Of a DNA stretch of 6,729 nt, positions 1-6,001 are shown piece after piece (the stretch's first letter is position 1; every line of letters starts with the position of its first letter). The stretch lies in contig DHIZ01000412.1 in assembly GCA_002404055.1 (NCBI GenBank), forward strand, positions 8,343 through 15,071, in the 5' to 3' direction. Made by a program: the position numbers and the translations under genes. The notes beneath the pieces were generated by a model that was not told the origin of the DNA, made no database searches, and saw only the letters and a program-made list of their open reading frames with translations. This stretch comes from Chloroflexi bacterium UBA4733. Its GTDB lineage: Bacteria; Chloroflexota; UBA4733.

Positions 1-1
1 C

Positions 2-760
2 TGGACGGTGGCGCTGCTGGCCGCCTTCCTGGCGGTGCGGTTTGGCGTCATGCTCTCCTGTTCGACGGTCCGGCGTTACCTGCACCAGATGGGCTGGCGG
101 TGGCGGCGTCCCCGCCTGACCCCGGCCAGTGTGCTGCCGGGTGCCCCCTGGGCGCAGCACGATCCCCAGGAAGCGACCAAGCTGGCCGCGATCCAGCAGG
201 CACTGCGGGCGGCCAAGCGTGGCTGGGGCCATCTGCTTTATCTGGACGAGTGCGATCTCCATCTCCTCCCGGTCCTGCGGGCGATGTGGATGAAAGGAGA
301 GCGAGTACGCGTCCCGACGCCCGGCCAGAATCGCCGCCGCGCCTTCTTTGGCGCGTTGGACGCCATCTCCGGTACCTGGCAGAGCGTCGATCACGACCGC
401 AAGCTGGCGGTGGACTTCGTCCGCTTCCTGGAGCATCTGGCTGCCAGCTACCCGACCGGGCCGCTCTATCTCGTCTTGGACAGCGCCCCCACCCATACCG
501 CCAAACACCCGCAAGCGGGTACCCGACCACGCTGGCTGGCTACCAACCCGCGCCTCCACGTCCTCTGGCTTCCCAAGTACGCTGCCCACGAACACAATCC
601 CGTCGAACGCACCTGGGGCATGATGAAAGACGACGGCGCCGCCAACCGCCTCGCCGGCAGCATCGACGAACTCACCTGCGCCGCGCGGCGCTTCTTCGCC
701 GACCTCGCTCCCCATCCCGTCTCCCTTGCCACCTCGCCTGCGCTGGAGGCCGTCGCATGA
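2..760 (+). CDS. IS630-family transposase, 5' end cut by window edge
   Basis: This is the C-terminal part of a DDE transposase that cuts and rejoins its own IS element, normally at TA dinucleotides. A GTG at position 8 could be read as a start, but the frame stays open to the window edge and the first residues (WTVALLA, then STVRRYLHQMGWRWRRP) already lie inside the helix-turn-helix region, so the gene begins outside the window. Counting from that GTG, the catalytic triad is D80 in YLDECD, D158 in LVLDSAPTH and E200 in NPVERTW, with the family-typical lead-in LPKYAAHEHNP before the glutamate. These motifs and their spacing fit IS630/Tc1-mariner enzymes well. The catalytic part looks intact. 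The left end of the IS is not visible, and the right inverted repeat cannot be fixed without it. A 5-bp stem at 797-811 (CCGAG/CTCGG followed by TTT) is the only terminator-like structure behind the gene, and it is weak. Confidence 0.9.
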   Translation, partial: WTVALLAAFLAVRFGVMLSCSTVRRYLHQMGWRWRRPRLTPASVLPGAPWAQHDPQEATKLAAIQQALRAAKRGWGHLLYLDECDLHLLPVLRAMWMKGERVRVPTPGQNRRRAFFGALDAISGTWQSVDHDRKLAVDFVRFLEHLAASYPTGPLYLVLDSAPTHTAKHPQAGTRPRWLATNPRLHVLWLPKYAAHEHNPVERTWGMMKDDGAANRLAGSIDELTCAARRFFADLAPHPVSLATSPALEAVA

Positions 761-833
761 TTTCCTTGCCATTCTTGTGGCTACGTGCTTAGAACGCCGA
801 GTTTGGCTCGGTTTGACCTTCGCCAGCACTATA

Positions 834-871
834 CCCGTTGGTATGAGCGTAGCTGCGCTCATACCAACGGG
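834..871. repeat. Perfect 16-bp inverted repeat (hairpin), 6-nt spacer
   Basis: Left arm 834-849 (CCCGTTGGTATGAGCG) is exactly complementary to right arm 856-871, separated by TAGCTG. It sits in the 228-base gap between the transposase stop and the end of the minus-strand WYL gene, which converge here. No run of T follows on either strand, so it is not a canonical intrinsic terminator. It could be an IS-end or REP-like palindrome, or a bidirectional transcription barrier. The structure is directly visible; its role is not known. Confidence 0.85.
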
Positions 872-907
872 GCTTCTAACGCAGGGTTCATCCATCTGTT
901 AGCATCG

Positions 908-934
908 GCGGCAGGCGTGGAACACGCCTGCCGC
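908..934. repeat. Perfect 12-bp inverted repeat (hairpin), 3-nt loop
   Basis: Arms 908-919 (GCGGCAGGCGTG) and 923-934 are exactly complementary around a GAA loop. This very stable GC-rich stem lies 55 bases beyond the stop of the minus-strand WYL gene and 36 bases after the first palindrome. It lacks a T tract on either strand. It may stop read-through from either converging gene as a Rho-dependent or T-less terminator, but that is inference. Confidence 0.8.
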
Positions 935-988
935 TCACTCCTTCGCCTGCGTCTAAACCAAAGGTCGGGGCACGTCGTGCGGCCTGTC

Positions 989-2040
989 TCACCGCATCGA
1001 TTCAAGCTCCGGCGTTCTTGGACCATGGCCGTACTGCTGGACGAGCGCTGCGCCGATCCGGCCCAGTTCCGCGCGCATCTCCTCCGGCGCCAAGCACTCC
1101 ACGCCATCGCCATAGCGCAGGAGCGTGTGGAGTGCCGTGAATTGATCGGGCATCTGGGCCGTGACGATGATGCTGCCGTCCTCCTGCACTTCGGCCCGCT
1201 GTTCGGGAAATCGCTCCGTGACGCCGTACCGCGCCCGTTCCGGCGTCAGCCGGAAGCGCAACTCCCGGCGTCGGACGTGGCGTTCCGTCGCCGGGAGCAC
1301 ACCCGGCAGGACCGTGAGCGACTCCGGGATGATGCGCTCGATGCGGTAGCGGCTGGCGCTTCGGAAGTGGTGGTCCCACACATGCAGGTACAGGTGCCGA
1401 TCTTCATAGACCAGCTCCGTTGGCTCGATTCGACCTGCTGGTGCCAGCGCATCGCCCGCTGGAGTGTGGCGATGACTGGGCCATGCGCCGCGTAGTCTTG
1501 GCCTTGGTCGACGATCTCGGCACGCACGGAGGGGCGCATGGAGGCGAGCGCCGCCCGCTGGTCGGTAGGGAGCAGACGTTGTAGGTGCCCCAGGAGCGCC
1601 TGGACCGCCGGGCCGTGCGGGCCGGGGACGAAGCTGTCGAGGAGCAGCGCAGCCGCCACGAGCTCCTCCTCGACGAGCCGGAGCGTGAGCGGCGGCGGCT
1701 CGAGCACGTAGGTGGCATCAATGCGTCGGTAGGTCACGCCAATGCCCATCGCGCGCAGCCGCCCGAGATCATGCCGCAAAGCGTGGAGCGCGGCCGATGG
1801 ATCGTCGGGGGCATCGTCACCGAGTTCCTCGCTGCGCGCGGCGACCTGGGCGAACAGGTCCTCACGCCGAACTGGTCTGCCCGCCAAGGTCAGGAGCGTC
1901 CAGATCGTCCGCCGCCACGCCTTGGCGCTACTGTGGCCCCCGACGGGTCGGTTGCGGCGGGCCGCAATATCTCTCCTCGGCTGGATGCCGTCTGCAACGA
2001 TCTGCTCGCCCTGGTCCCGGCGCTCCGCTACGGTTATCAT
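989..2040 (-). pseudogene. WYL-domain transcriptional regulator, frame broken near 1430
   Basis: Two minus-strand reading frames together make one WYL regulator: an N-terminal winged helix-turn-helix followed by a WYL ligand-sensing domain. The upstream frame gives the DNA-binding part (RRTIWTLLTLAGRPVRREDL and YRRIDATYVLEPPPLTL) and a helical linker up to AMRWHQQVE near 1429. The downstream frame picks up at RIEPTELVYEDRHLYLHVWD near 1435 and continues through SRYRIERI to the stop at 989. The LYL in that segment is the WYL-motif position. In family members roughly a dozen residues normally separate the 'R..V' strand from 'R.VEP', and here they are missing. The lesion therefore looks like a short out-of-frame deletion rather than a single-base slip. 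The chosen ATG (2038-2040) has GGGGGA about 7 nt upstream. A GTG at 2076 is also in frame, but its GGAGG lies directly against it. Regulators of this kind often control neighbouring accessory genes; no target is evident here. A sequencing error remains possible. Confidence 0.75.
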
Positions 2041-2178
2041 CCACTTTTCCCCCAGGAAGAGCGCAGTTGCGCTCACCTCCCCTGGCAGTATTCCCCATAC
2101 CGCCGGTCGTTGGCAAAGCGACCGCTGTCCCCCAAGTGCGCAGAGGAGGTTGACAATGACAGCGGCAGCAACACCAGA

Positions 2179-2362
2179 CTAAGCTCGACTTTGGCCAATT
2201 GGGGAGTGTGCGGTCGGACGTCCTCCAGACGAGCCTCAATCCTGCTCCGGGTTTATCCATAAGGCGGTCGAAGGCCGACATTCAAATACCTCGCAGGGCC
2301 TACCGCCCGTATCTGGTGCGCGGTTCGCGCTCAGCGACCCAAATGGCCAAAGTCGAGCTTAG
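2179..2362. mobile_element. MITE-like element, 184 bp, with 19-bp perfect terminal inverted repeats
   Basis: The left end 2179-2197 (CTAAGCTCGACTTTGGCCA) is the exact reverse complement of 2344-2362. Directly outside both ends are imperfect 8-bp direct repeats, ACACCAGA (2171-2178) and ACACCACG (2363-2370), identical in the first six bases, as expected for a slightly decayed target-site duplication. The 146-bp interior has no convincing coding content: open frames run through it, but none resembles a transposase. This is the layout of a non-autonomous element moved by a full-length IS elsewhere in the genome. The IS family is not recognised from these ends. The right end stops 17 bases short of the in-frame stop of the PIN gene remnant. 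Confidence 0.75.
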
Positions 2363-2379
2363 ACACCACGTCGGGAAAA

Positions 2380-2475
2380 TTATTCGCGCTCAACTGCACC
2401 GGCGAAGAGCAGAATCAAGAGGTTCGTGTCGACCAGTATGCCTGCCTGTCGATGCTTATTAATCAGCCGAAGCAT
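2380..2475 (-). pseudogene. PIN-domain protein remnant, N-terminal 31 codons
   Basis: The short minus-strand frame starts at ATG 2475-2473 (MLRLINKHRQAGILVDTN...) and meets TAA at 2382-2380. The segment ILVDTNLLILLFAGAVERE matches the first strand and helix of PIN-domain ribonuclease-like proteins, in which the Asp of VDTN is the first of about four acidic metal-binding residues. The remaining residues and some 100 or more amino acids are absent. After the stop the same frame reads FSRR, which still resembles the family continuation (I recall 'R.ISKF.RT'), so the stop looks like a nonsense change followed by loss of the rest. The MITE-like element lies 17 bases beyond the stop. Only about 140 bases separate the element from the WYL start, so the missing C-terminus is not on its far side. 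A weak SD at best precedes the ATG. The gene lies 60 bases downstream of the 90-aa gene on the same strand. Family recognition comes from one short segment. Confidence 0.6.
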
Positions 2476-2534
2476 GGACGGTACTTCGCTAATCACTCTC
2501 CCTATTCCTCATGGCTACTGGCGTACCGGTCTCC

Positions 2535-2807
2535 TTAATCAATCACCACAACCTTCTGATCCCGGATTCTCATCGGAACTCCGGCCAGCCAAGGAACCGG
2601 CTGTTTCACCTCGTCTCGCAAGTAGCCAACTGTGATTAGCCAGGACTTGCCATCGCTCGACGCAGCGAACTCCTCGAGTCGGAAGTCGCCGACGCGCTCA
2701 TCAGCGAGCAACTCCTTTACGAACTGCATTGCTACGACGGCCGCTTCTCGCACCCCGGACAAATCGGTTGTTACTGCTATTGAGCGATACTCCTCTCGTC
2801 TGCCCAT
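2535..2807 (-). CDS. Small conserved-type hypothetical protein (90 aa)
   Basis: No named domain is recognised. The core (residues 19-62) has a helix, VREAAVVAMQFVKELLADER, followed by DFRLEEFAASSDGKSWLITV, that is, a 'L.LEE.E...D...W.VT.GF'-like strand pattern. I recall this pattern from a widespread family of roughly 90-100 aa proteins often encoded next to PIN-domain proteins. The tail KVVVID resembles the 'YKVV.ID' end of that family but stops a few residues earlier than usual. The ATG at 2807-2805 has no clear Shine-Dalgarno; GTG at 2753 (V19) is an alternative start close to where the family usually begins. The protein is soluble, with no signal or membrane segment. It is followed on the same strand by the PIN remnant, suggesting a former two-gene unit in which this product could have been the partner or antitoxin. 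It diverges from the Nudix gene, with the presumed starts 36 bases apart. Function is unknown. Confidence 0.7.
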   Translation of the reverse strand: MGRREEYRSIAVTTDLSGVREAAVVAMQFVKELLADERVGDFRLEEFAASSDGKSWLITVGYLRDEVKQPVPWLAGVPMRIRDQKVVVID

Positions 2808-2830
2808 GCTACCGTGCAGGTGAACGGGAA

Positions 2831-2836
2831 AGGGAG
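2831..2836 (+). promoter_or_regulatory. Shine-Dalgarno AGGGAG pointing to a CTG start of the Nudix gene
   Basis: AGGGAG lies 6 bases before the in-frame CTG at 2843. No in-frame ATG or GTG occurs between 2729 and the conserved Nudix core that would leave the first beta strand intact, so this site decides the start. Confidence 0.5.
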
Positions 2837-2842
2837 TATTGG

Positions 2843-3376
2843 CTGAGTCTCAAGTACACCCTCTGCTTCTGTCGTCAGGCCAACAGCATGCTGATGCTCT
2901 TGCGCCGGAAGCCGCCGCATGCCGGCCAGTGGAACGGCGTCGGCGGCAAGATCGAGGACGGAGAAACGCCACGCGCCTGTGTCGTCCGCGAGGTGCGAGA
3001 GGAGACGACCATTGACCTGCGGCGGGCCGATGAGTTGCGCTTCAGCGGCATCGTCACCTGGCCGCCGGACGACGGCGTCAACGGTCAGGGAGCGGGGATG
3101 TACGTCTACGTCGCCGAGTTCAGCGACTCGTCGGTCACCTGGCCCGGCGACCGTTCCACGACAGATGGCGCCTTGCGCTGGCAGCACCAGAGCTGGGTCT
3201 GTGACCCAACCAACCCACAGGTCGTGGAAAATATTCCTGCCTTCCTGCCGGCGATGCTGCGTGGCGAGCCGCCGCTGGAATACTTCTGCGACTTCCAGGG
3301 CGACCTGCTCGTCGGGGTACAGTCGCGCCCGTTGTTAGATGCCGCGGATGAGCACAACTCCAGCAACAACGAGTAG
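2843..3376 (+). CDS. MutT-like Nudix hydrolase (8-oxo-dGTP diphosphatase type)
   Basis: The predicted product is a Mg2+-dependent hydrolase of nucleoside diphosphate derivatives, of the kind that removes oxidised nucleotides such as 8-oxo-dGTP from the cytoplasmic pool. Taking CTG 2843 as start gives 177 residues. The first strand is LKYTLCFCR, followed by QWNGVGGKIEDGE, which is typical of the MutT/MTH1 group. The Nudix box runs from G35 through E41 to R49-E50-V51-R52-E53-E54-T55-T56-I57. All acidic and basic positions of the consensus are present, but the usual Gly after REVREET is Thr (T56). A C-terminal segment (LPAMLRGEPPLEYFCDF) resembles the tail of the same group. The start is uncertain: a TTG at 2729 opens the same frame but would add a 38-residue extension that overlaps the divergent 90-aa gene. 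The 3' end overlaps the converging YdcZ-type gene by 42 bases. Substrate preference is inferred from the family. Confidence 0.88.
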   Translation: MSLKYTLCFCRQANSMLMLLRRKPPHAGQWNGVGGKIEDGETPRACVVREVREETTIDLRRADELRFSGIVTWPPDDGVNGQGAGMYVYVAEFSDSSVTWPGDRSTTDGALRWQHQSWVCDPTNPQVVENIPAFLPAMLRGEPPLEYFCDFQGDLLVGVQSRPLLDAADEHNSSNNE

Positions 3377-3853
3377 CATGCCCAGGATGCGCTGCGGCGA
3401 CACGGGCACCTCAGGCAAGCCCAGCACACCGAACTGGTCCCACATGATAGCGACGCCGAGTTGCCCGGCTGTGAGCGCGGCGGCCGTTACGCCCACTCCC
3501 AGGACCGGCGTGGCAACGGTACCGGCGACCAGGACGACCAGGCCCAATAGGCCGGCACTGAAGTACCAGGGCGCGATATCCCGTCCGACCATCGCCAACG
3601 TGAGCGTGACAAGGACGAAGGCGCCCGCAAGGGCGACGGTGCTCCGCCACGAAAAGGGCAGGCCGAGCGGCAGGCCACGTCCCGCCTTCACGGCCAGCAG
3701 CAGCACCACTCCGGCATAGGATACGGTGACGGATACGAGCACCGTCTCGAAGACACCGCGCGTCCGCCCCAGCGCCCCGTTGAGCAGCGGTTGGGTGCCA
3801 ATCGCCAGTCCGCCCACGAGGGCGAACAGCAACGCCAATACTTTCACACGCAC
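3335..3853 (-). CDS. YdcZ/DUF606-family membrane protein (DMT superfamily)
   Basis: A 172-residue integral membrane protein of the YdcZ (DUF606) family, short relatives of drug/metabolite transporters; the substrate of these proteins is not known. Hydrophobic segments lie at about residues 4-20, 36-54, 72-90, 97-117, 120-138 and 154-171. Family hallmarks visible are QPLLNGALGR after the first helix, GTVATPVLGVGVTAAALTAGQ, then D139QFG followed by LPEVPVSPQRILGM and the final helix GVVLIRGI. Length is slightly above the usual single-unit size of about 150. The start GTG (3853-3851) has GGGGAGG 4 bases upstream; a second in-frame GTG at 3847 gives a spacing of 10 and is a fair alternative. The gene is transcribed divergently from the amidase and convergently with the Nudix gene, so it is probably monocistronic. 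It may dimerise or pair with another protein, but no partner gene is adjacent. Confidence 0.88.
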   Translation of the reverse strand: MRVKVLALLFALVGGLAIGTQPLLNGALGRTRGVFETVLVSVTVSYAGVVLLLAVKAGRGLPLGLPFSWRSTVALAGAFVLVTLTLAMVGRDIAPWYFSAGLLGLVVLVAGTVATPVLGVGVTAAALTAGQLGVAIMWDQFGVLGLPEVPVSPQRILGMLLVVAGVVLIRGI

Positions 3854-3860
3854 TCCGCCT

Positions 3861-3879
3861 CCCCATGCACCGCATGGGG
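3861..3879. promoter_or_regulatory. Perfect 8-bp hairpin covering the SD of the YdcZ-type gene
   Basis: CCCCATGC (3861-3868) and GCATGGGG (3872-3879) pair exactly around ACC. On the minus-strand transcript, the 3' arm contains the GGGG of the Shine-Dalgarno GGGGAGG (complement of 3858-3864) just before the GTG start. Folding would hide part of the ribosome site. Alternatively the palindrome could be a protein-binding operator in the 108-base gap between the divergent amidase and membrane-protein genes. Structure seen; role inferred. Confidence 0.5.
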
Positions 3880-3943
3880 GACCTCTTTCCCATCGCCGTC
3901 ACCCCAACGAGCAACTCGTTCGTTATGGTCACAGAGCGATTGT

Positions 3944-3950
3944 AAGGGAG
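3944..3950 (+). promoter_or_regulatory. Shine-Dalgarno AAGGGAG for the amidase
   Basis: AAGGGAG ends 11 bases before ATG 3962, a somewhat long spacing. An in-frame GTG at 3950 overlaps the site and so is an unlikely start. The site supports 3962 rather than the long upstream open frame, which begins inside the divergent gene. Confidence 0.55.
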
Positions 3951-3961
3951 TGAGCCGCCGT

Positions 3962-6001
3962 ATGCTGCAAGCGATGTTCGACGAGCGCGGGTGGAGGCTG
4001 GAACGACTCCGGCTCGCGTTGCGGCTTGCGGCAACCGCTCTTTGCCTGGCGCTGCTCTGCCCGTCGGTACTGGCGGACGCCGCCGGCGCGCCTCTCGCCG
4101 GCCGGACCATCGTCATCGACCCAGGCCACGGCGGAATCGACTCGGGCGCAATTGGTAATGGCCTGTACGAAAAGAACCTGACACTGCCGATTAGTCTCGA
4201 CGTGGGGGCGCTGTTGACGCAGGCGGGCGCCCATGTCGTCTACACTCGCACCGGCGACATCACCATCGGCCCGGCCGGCAACACCACGGCCGAGCTGGCG
4301 GCACGGGCCAGCATCGCCAACGACAGCCACGCCGACATCTTTGTCTCCATCCACGTCAACTCGCTGAACGATCCCGGCTTTTCCGGCCTCACGTCCTTCT
4401 ACGGCGCCTCTGGCGGCTACATCGACGGCGTCACGCGCACGCCGAGCGTTGTGGACCAGAGCCGCTTGCTGGCGCAGGATGTCCAGCACTCGGTACTGAC
4501 GCAGACCCAACAGGTGAATCGCGGCGTGCAATCAGCGAATTTCTATGTCCTCGGCAATACGACAATGCCGTCGATCCTGGTCGAGACCGGCTTCATCACT
4601 AATCCTACGGAAGCAAAGCAGCTAGGCTCACCAGGGTTTCAGGAGCAGGTCGCGACGGGCGTGGCCGACGGCATTGTCCAGTTCTTTGGCTCCGTGGGCG
4701 CCACCGTCAAACAGGGTCTGGATGCCAATGTCGGACGCTTTGTGCAGGATGTTACCCTCCCCGACCACGCCGCGGTATCGCCGGGACAGACCGTCGTCAA
4801 GACCTGGAAGATCGCCAACACCGGGACGACGACCTGGGACGGCGGCTATCACCTCACCCAACAAGGTGGCGGCAACCTCCCCGGTACGGCGAGCGTCCCG
4901 CTACCGTCCGTCGCGCCGGGCACGACGACGACTATCAGTACCTCCGTCACCGCTCCCAGTTCGCCTGGTGACTACTCGGCGACCTGGCGCCTCAGCGCCG
5001 CCGATGGACACGTCTTCGGCGACCCCTTGTGGGCCGAAATCACCGTACCGGCCGCCCCTTTTACGCCGTTCTGGGTGGAAACCAGCCGCGCCACGTCGCT
5101 CTGGAGTGACGCCGATCCGCACGCCGATGCCTTGACCCAACTGGCGCAATGGTCGTATCTGCAGGTCACCGGTCCGCCCATTGCAGGACGCTACGCCGTG
5201 ACAGAGCCGGCGACCAAGAAGCGCGGCTACGTGACCGCCGGCGCCCTCGGGACCTCGGGCCCACCGCCGGCAAATTACCAACCACCAAGCGTCGCGCCGC
5301 CCTTCGTCCCATTCTGGGTGGAGACGACGCAGCAGACGCCTCTACGGTCGGGGCCAAGTGACCCAGCGCTGACCTTTGCCCTGCTGGCCCAGTGGTCACC
5401 ACTGCAGGTGATGGCGCCGCAGACCGACGCCCGTCTCTATGTGCGCAATCCGGCCACTGGCGGTGTCGCCTACGTCGACGCAGGCGCAGTGGGACCCAGT
5501 GGCCCCCCAGCCACTGAGAGCGCGAGTAGCCCAGGTACGCTCGCTGCGGCGCCCACGACCGCCAGTGCTCTCGCACCGGCGCCCTCGAGCAACGTCTCCG
5601 CCCTAACCCCGCCAAACGCGCCGTCACTGACGTACGTCGTGAAGGCGGGCGATACGCTCTTCGCCATCGCCAGGCGCTATTACATTGATCTAGCAGCACT
5701 CGCACAAGCCAACGGGCTGAGTGACCCGAATGCGCTGGTGGCGGGCACAACGCTGCACATTCCTGGCGCGCAGCCGAGCTTCCAGCCATTCTGGGTCGAG
5801 AACTTTGCTGCGGCGCCATTATGGTCAGGCGCCGATAGCACCGCTGTGCAATTTGGCATCGCTCCCCAGTTCACGGCCATGCAGGTGCTGGCGCCGGCTG
5901 CATCGGGCCGTTACCTGGTCCGAGTCTTCACGACCGGCGGCACTGCCTACATCGACACAGGCACGGTCGGTCCCGCCGGTTCACCGAAGGGGGTGCAGTG
6001 A
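3962..6001 (+). CDS. Secreted N-acetylmuramoyl-L-alanine amidase with Ig-like, repeat and LysM domains
   Basis: A 679-residue exported cell-wall hydrolase predicted to cut the amide bond between N-acetylmuramic acid and L-Ala in peptidoglycan. Residues 1-38 form a signal peptide (charged RLERLRLALR, hydrophobic core, likely cleavage after VLA). Amidase_3 spans about 48-242 with the zinc and catalytic residues H56 (DPGHGG), E70 (YEKN), H131 (SIHVNS) and E208 (LVETGF) all present. An NBR1-type Ig-like domain follows at about 258-363 (KTWKIANTGTTTWDGGY). Three copies of a 69-residue module beginning F.PFWVE sit at 367-435, 448-516 and 607-675. A Ser/Thr/Ala/Pro-rich linker (517-555) and a LysM domain (557-601, TYVVKAGDTLFAIARRYY) lie between copies two and three; LysM should bind glycan. 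The domain order suggests a wall-attached enzyme acting in division or envelope turnover. It is the first gene of a two-gene operon, its TGA overlapping the start of the GerMN lipoprotein by one base. It has no close symbol, so none is given. Confidence 0.93.
   Translation: MLQAMFDERGWRLERLRLALRLAATALCLALLCPSVLADAAGAPLAGRTIVIDPGHGGIDSGAIGNGLYEKNLTLPISLDVGALLTQAGAHVVYTRTGDITIGPAGNTTAELAARASIANDSHADIFVSIHVNSLNDPGFSGLTSFYGASGGYIDGVTRTPSVVDQSRLLAQDVQHSVLTQTQQVNRGVQSANFYVLGNTTMPSILVETGFITNPTEAKQLGSPGFQEQVATGVADGIVQFFGSVGATVKQGLDANVGRFVQDVTLPDHAAVSPGQTVVKTWKIANTGTTTWDGGYHLTQQGGGNLPGTASVPLPSVAPGTTTTISTSVTAPSSPGDYSATWRLSAADGHVFGDPLWAEITVPAAPFTPFWVETSRATSLWSDADPHADALTQLAQWSYLQVTGPPIAGRYAVTEPATKKRGYVTAGALGTSGPPPANYQPPSVAPPFVPFWVETTQQTPLRSGPSDPALTFALLAQWSPLQVMAPQTDARLYVRNPATGGVAYVDAGAVGPSGPPATESASSPGTLAAAPTTASALAPAPSSNVSALTPPNAPSLTYVVKAGDTLFAIARRYYIDLAALAQANGLSDPNALVAGTTLHIPGAQPSFQPFWVENFAAAPLWSGADSTAVQFGIAPQFTAMQVLAPAASGRYLVRVFTTGGTAYIDTGTVGPAGSPKGVQ
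5060..5986 (+). repeat. Three 69-aa 'PFWVE' modules within the amidase
   Basis: Copies are encoded at 5060-5266, 5303-5509 and 5780-5986, each exactly 69 codons. The shared pattern is F.PFWVE, then LWSG.D (LRSG in copy 2), a LAQW or PQF position, LQV or MQV, a YxV strand, a Y(V/I) strand and G(P/T)(S/A)G.P at the end. They are diverged at the protein level, so this is not a recent DNA duplication. The size and strand-rich pattern suggest an SH3-like beta module, possibly wall-binding. That function is inferred. Confidence 0.85.
5987..5993 (+). promoter_or_regulatory. Shine-Dalgarno AAGGGGG for the GerMN lipoprotein
   Basis: The site lies inside the last codons of the amidase, 7 bases before ATG 6001. 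It supports a start that overlaps the amidase stop (TGATG) and hence translational coupling. Confidence 0.65.

Noticed and set aside
797..811. Possible intrinsic terminator behind the transposase
   Set aside because: The stem is only 5 bp with a 5-base loop and three Ts, too weak to call.
2150..2155. TTGACA matching a -35 box
   Set aside because: No acceptable -10 hexamer lies 16-18 bases downstream, and no gene follows in that direction.
2144..2182. Strong SD (AGGAGG) six bases before ATG 2156, opening an 8-codon frame whose TAA is supplied by the MITE-like end
   Set aside because: Rejoining the flanks extends this frame antisense to the PIN remnant with no recognisable protein, so it is probably chance.
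1928..2281. 117-aa minus-strand open frame over the WYL start and the element
   Set aside because: It overlaps the better-supported WYL frame and crosses the inverted repeat; low-complexity, Arg/Pro-rich shadow composition.
2199..2462. 87-aa plus-strand open frame across the mobile element
   Set aside because: It spans the element border and the PIN remnant on the other strand and resembles no family.
3791..3961. 57-codon upstream extension of the amidase
   Set aside because: It lies over the start region of the divergent YdcZ-type gene and would bury the clear signal peptide; ATG 3962 with an SD is better.
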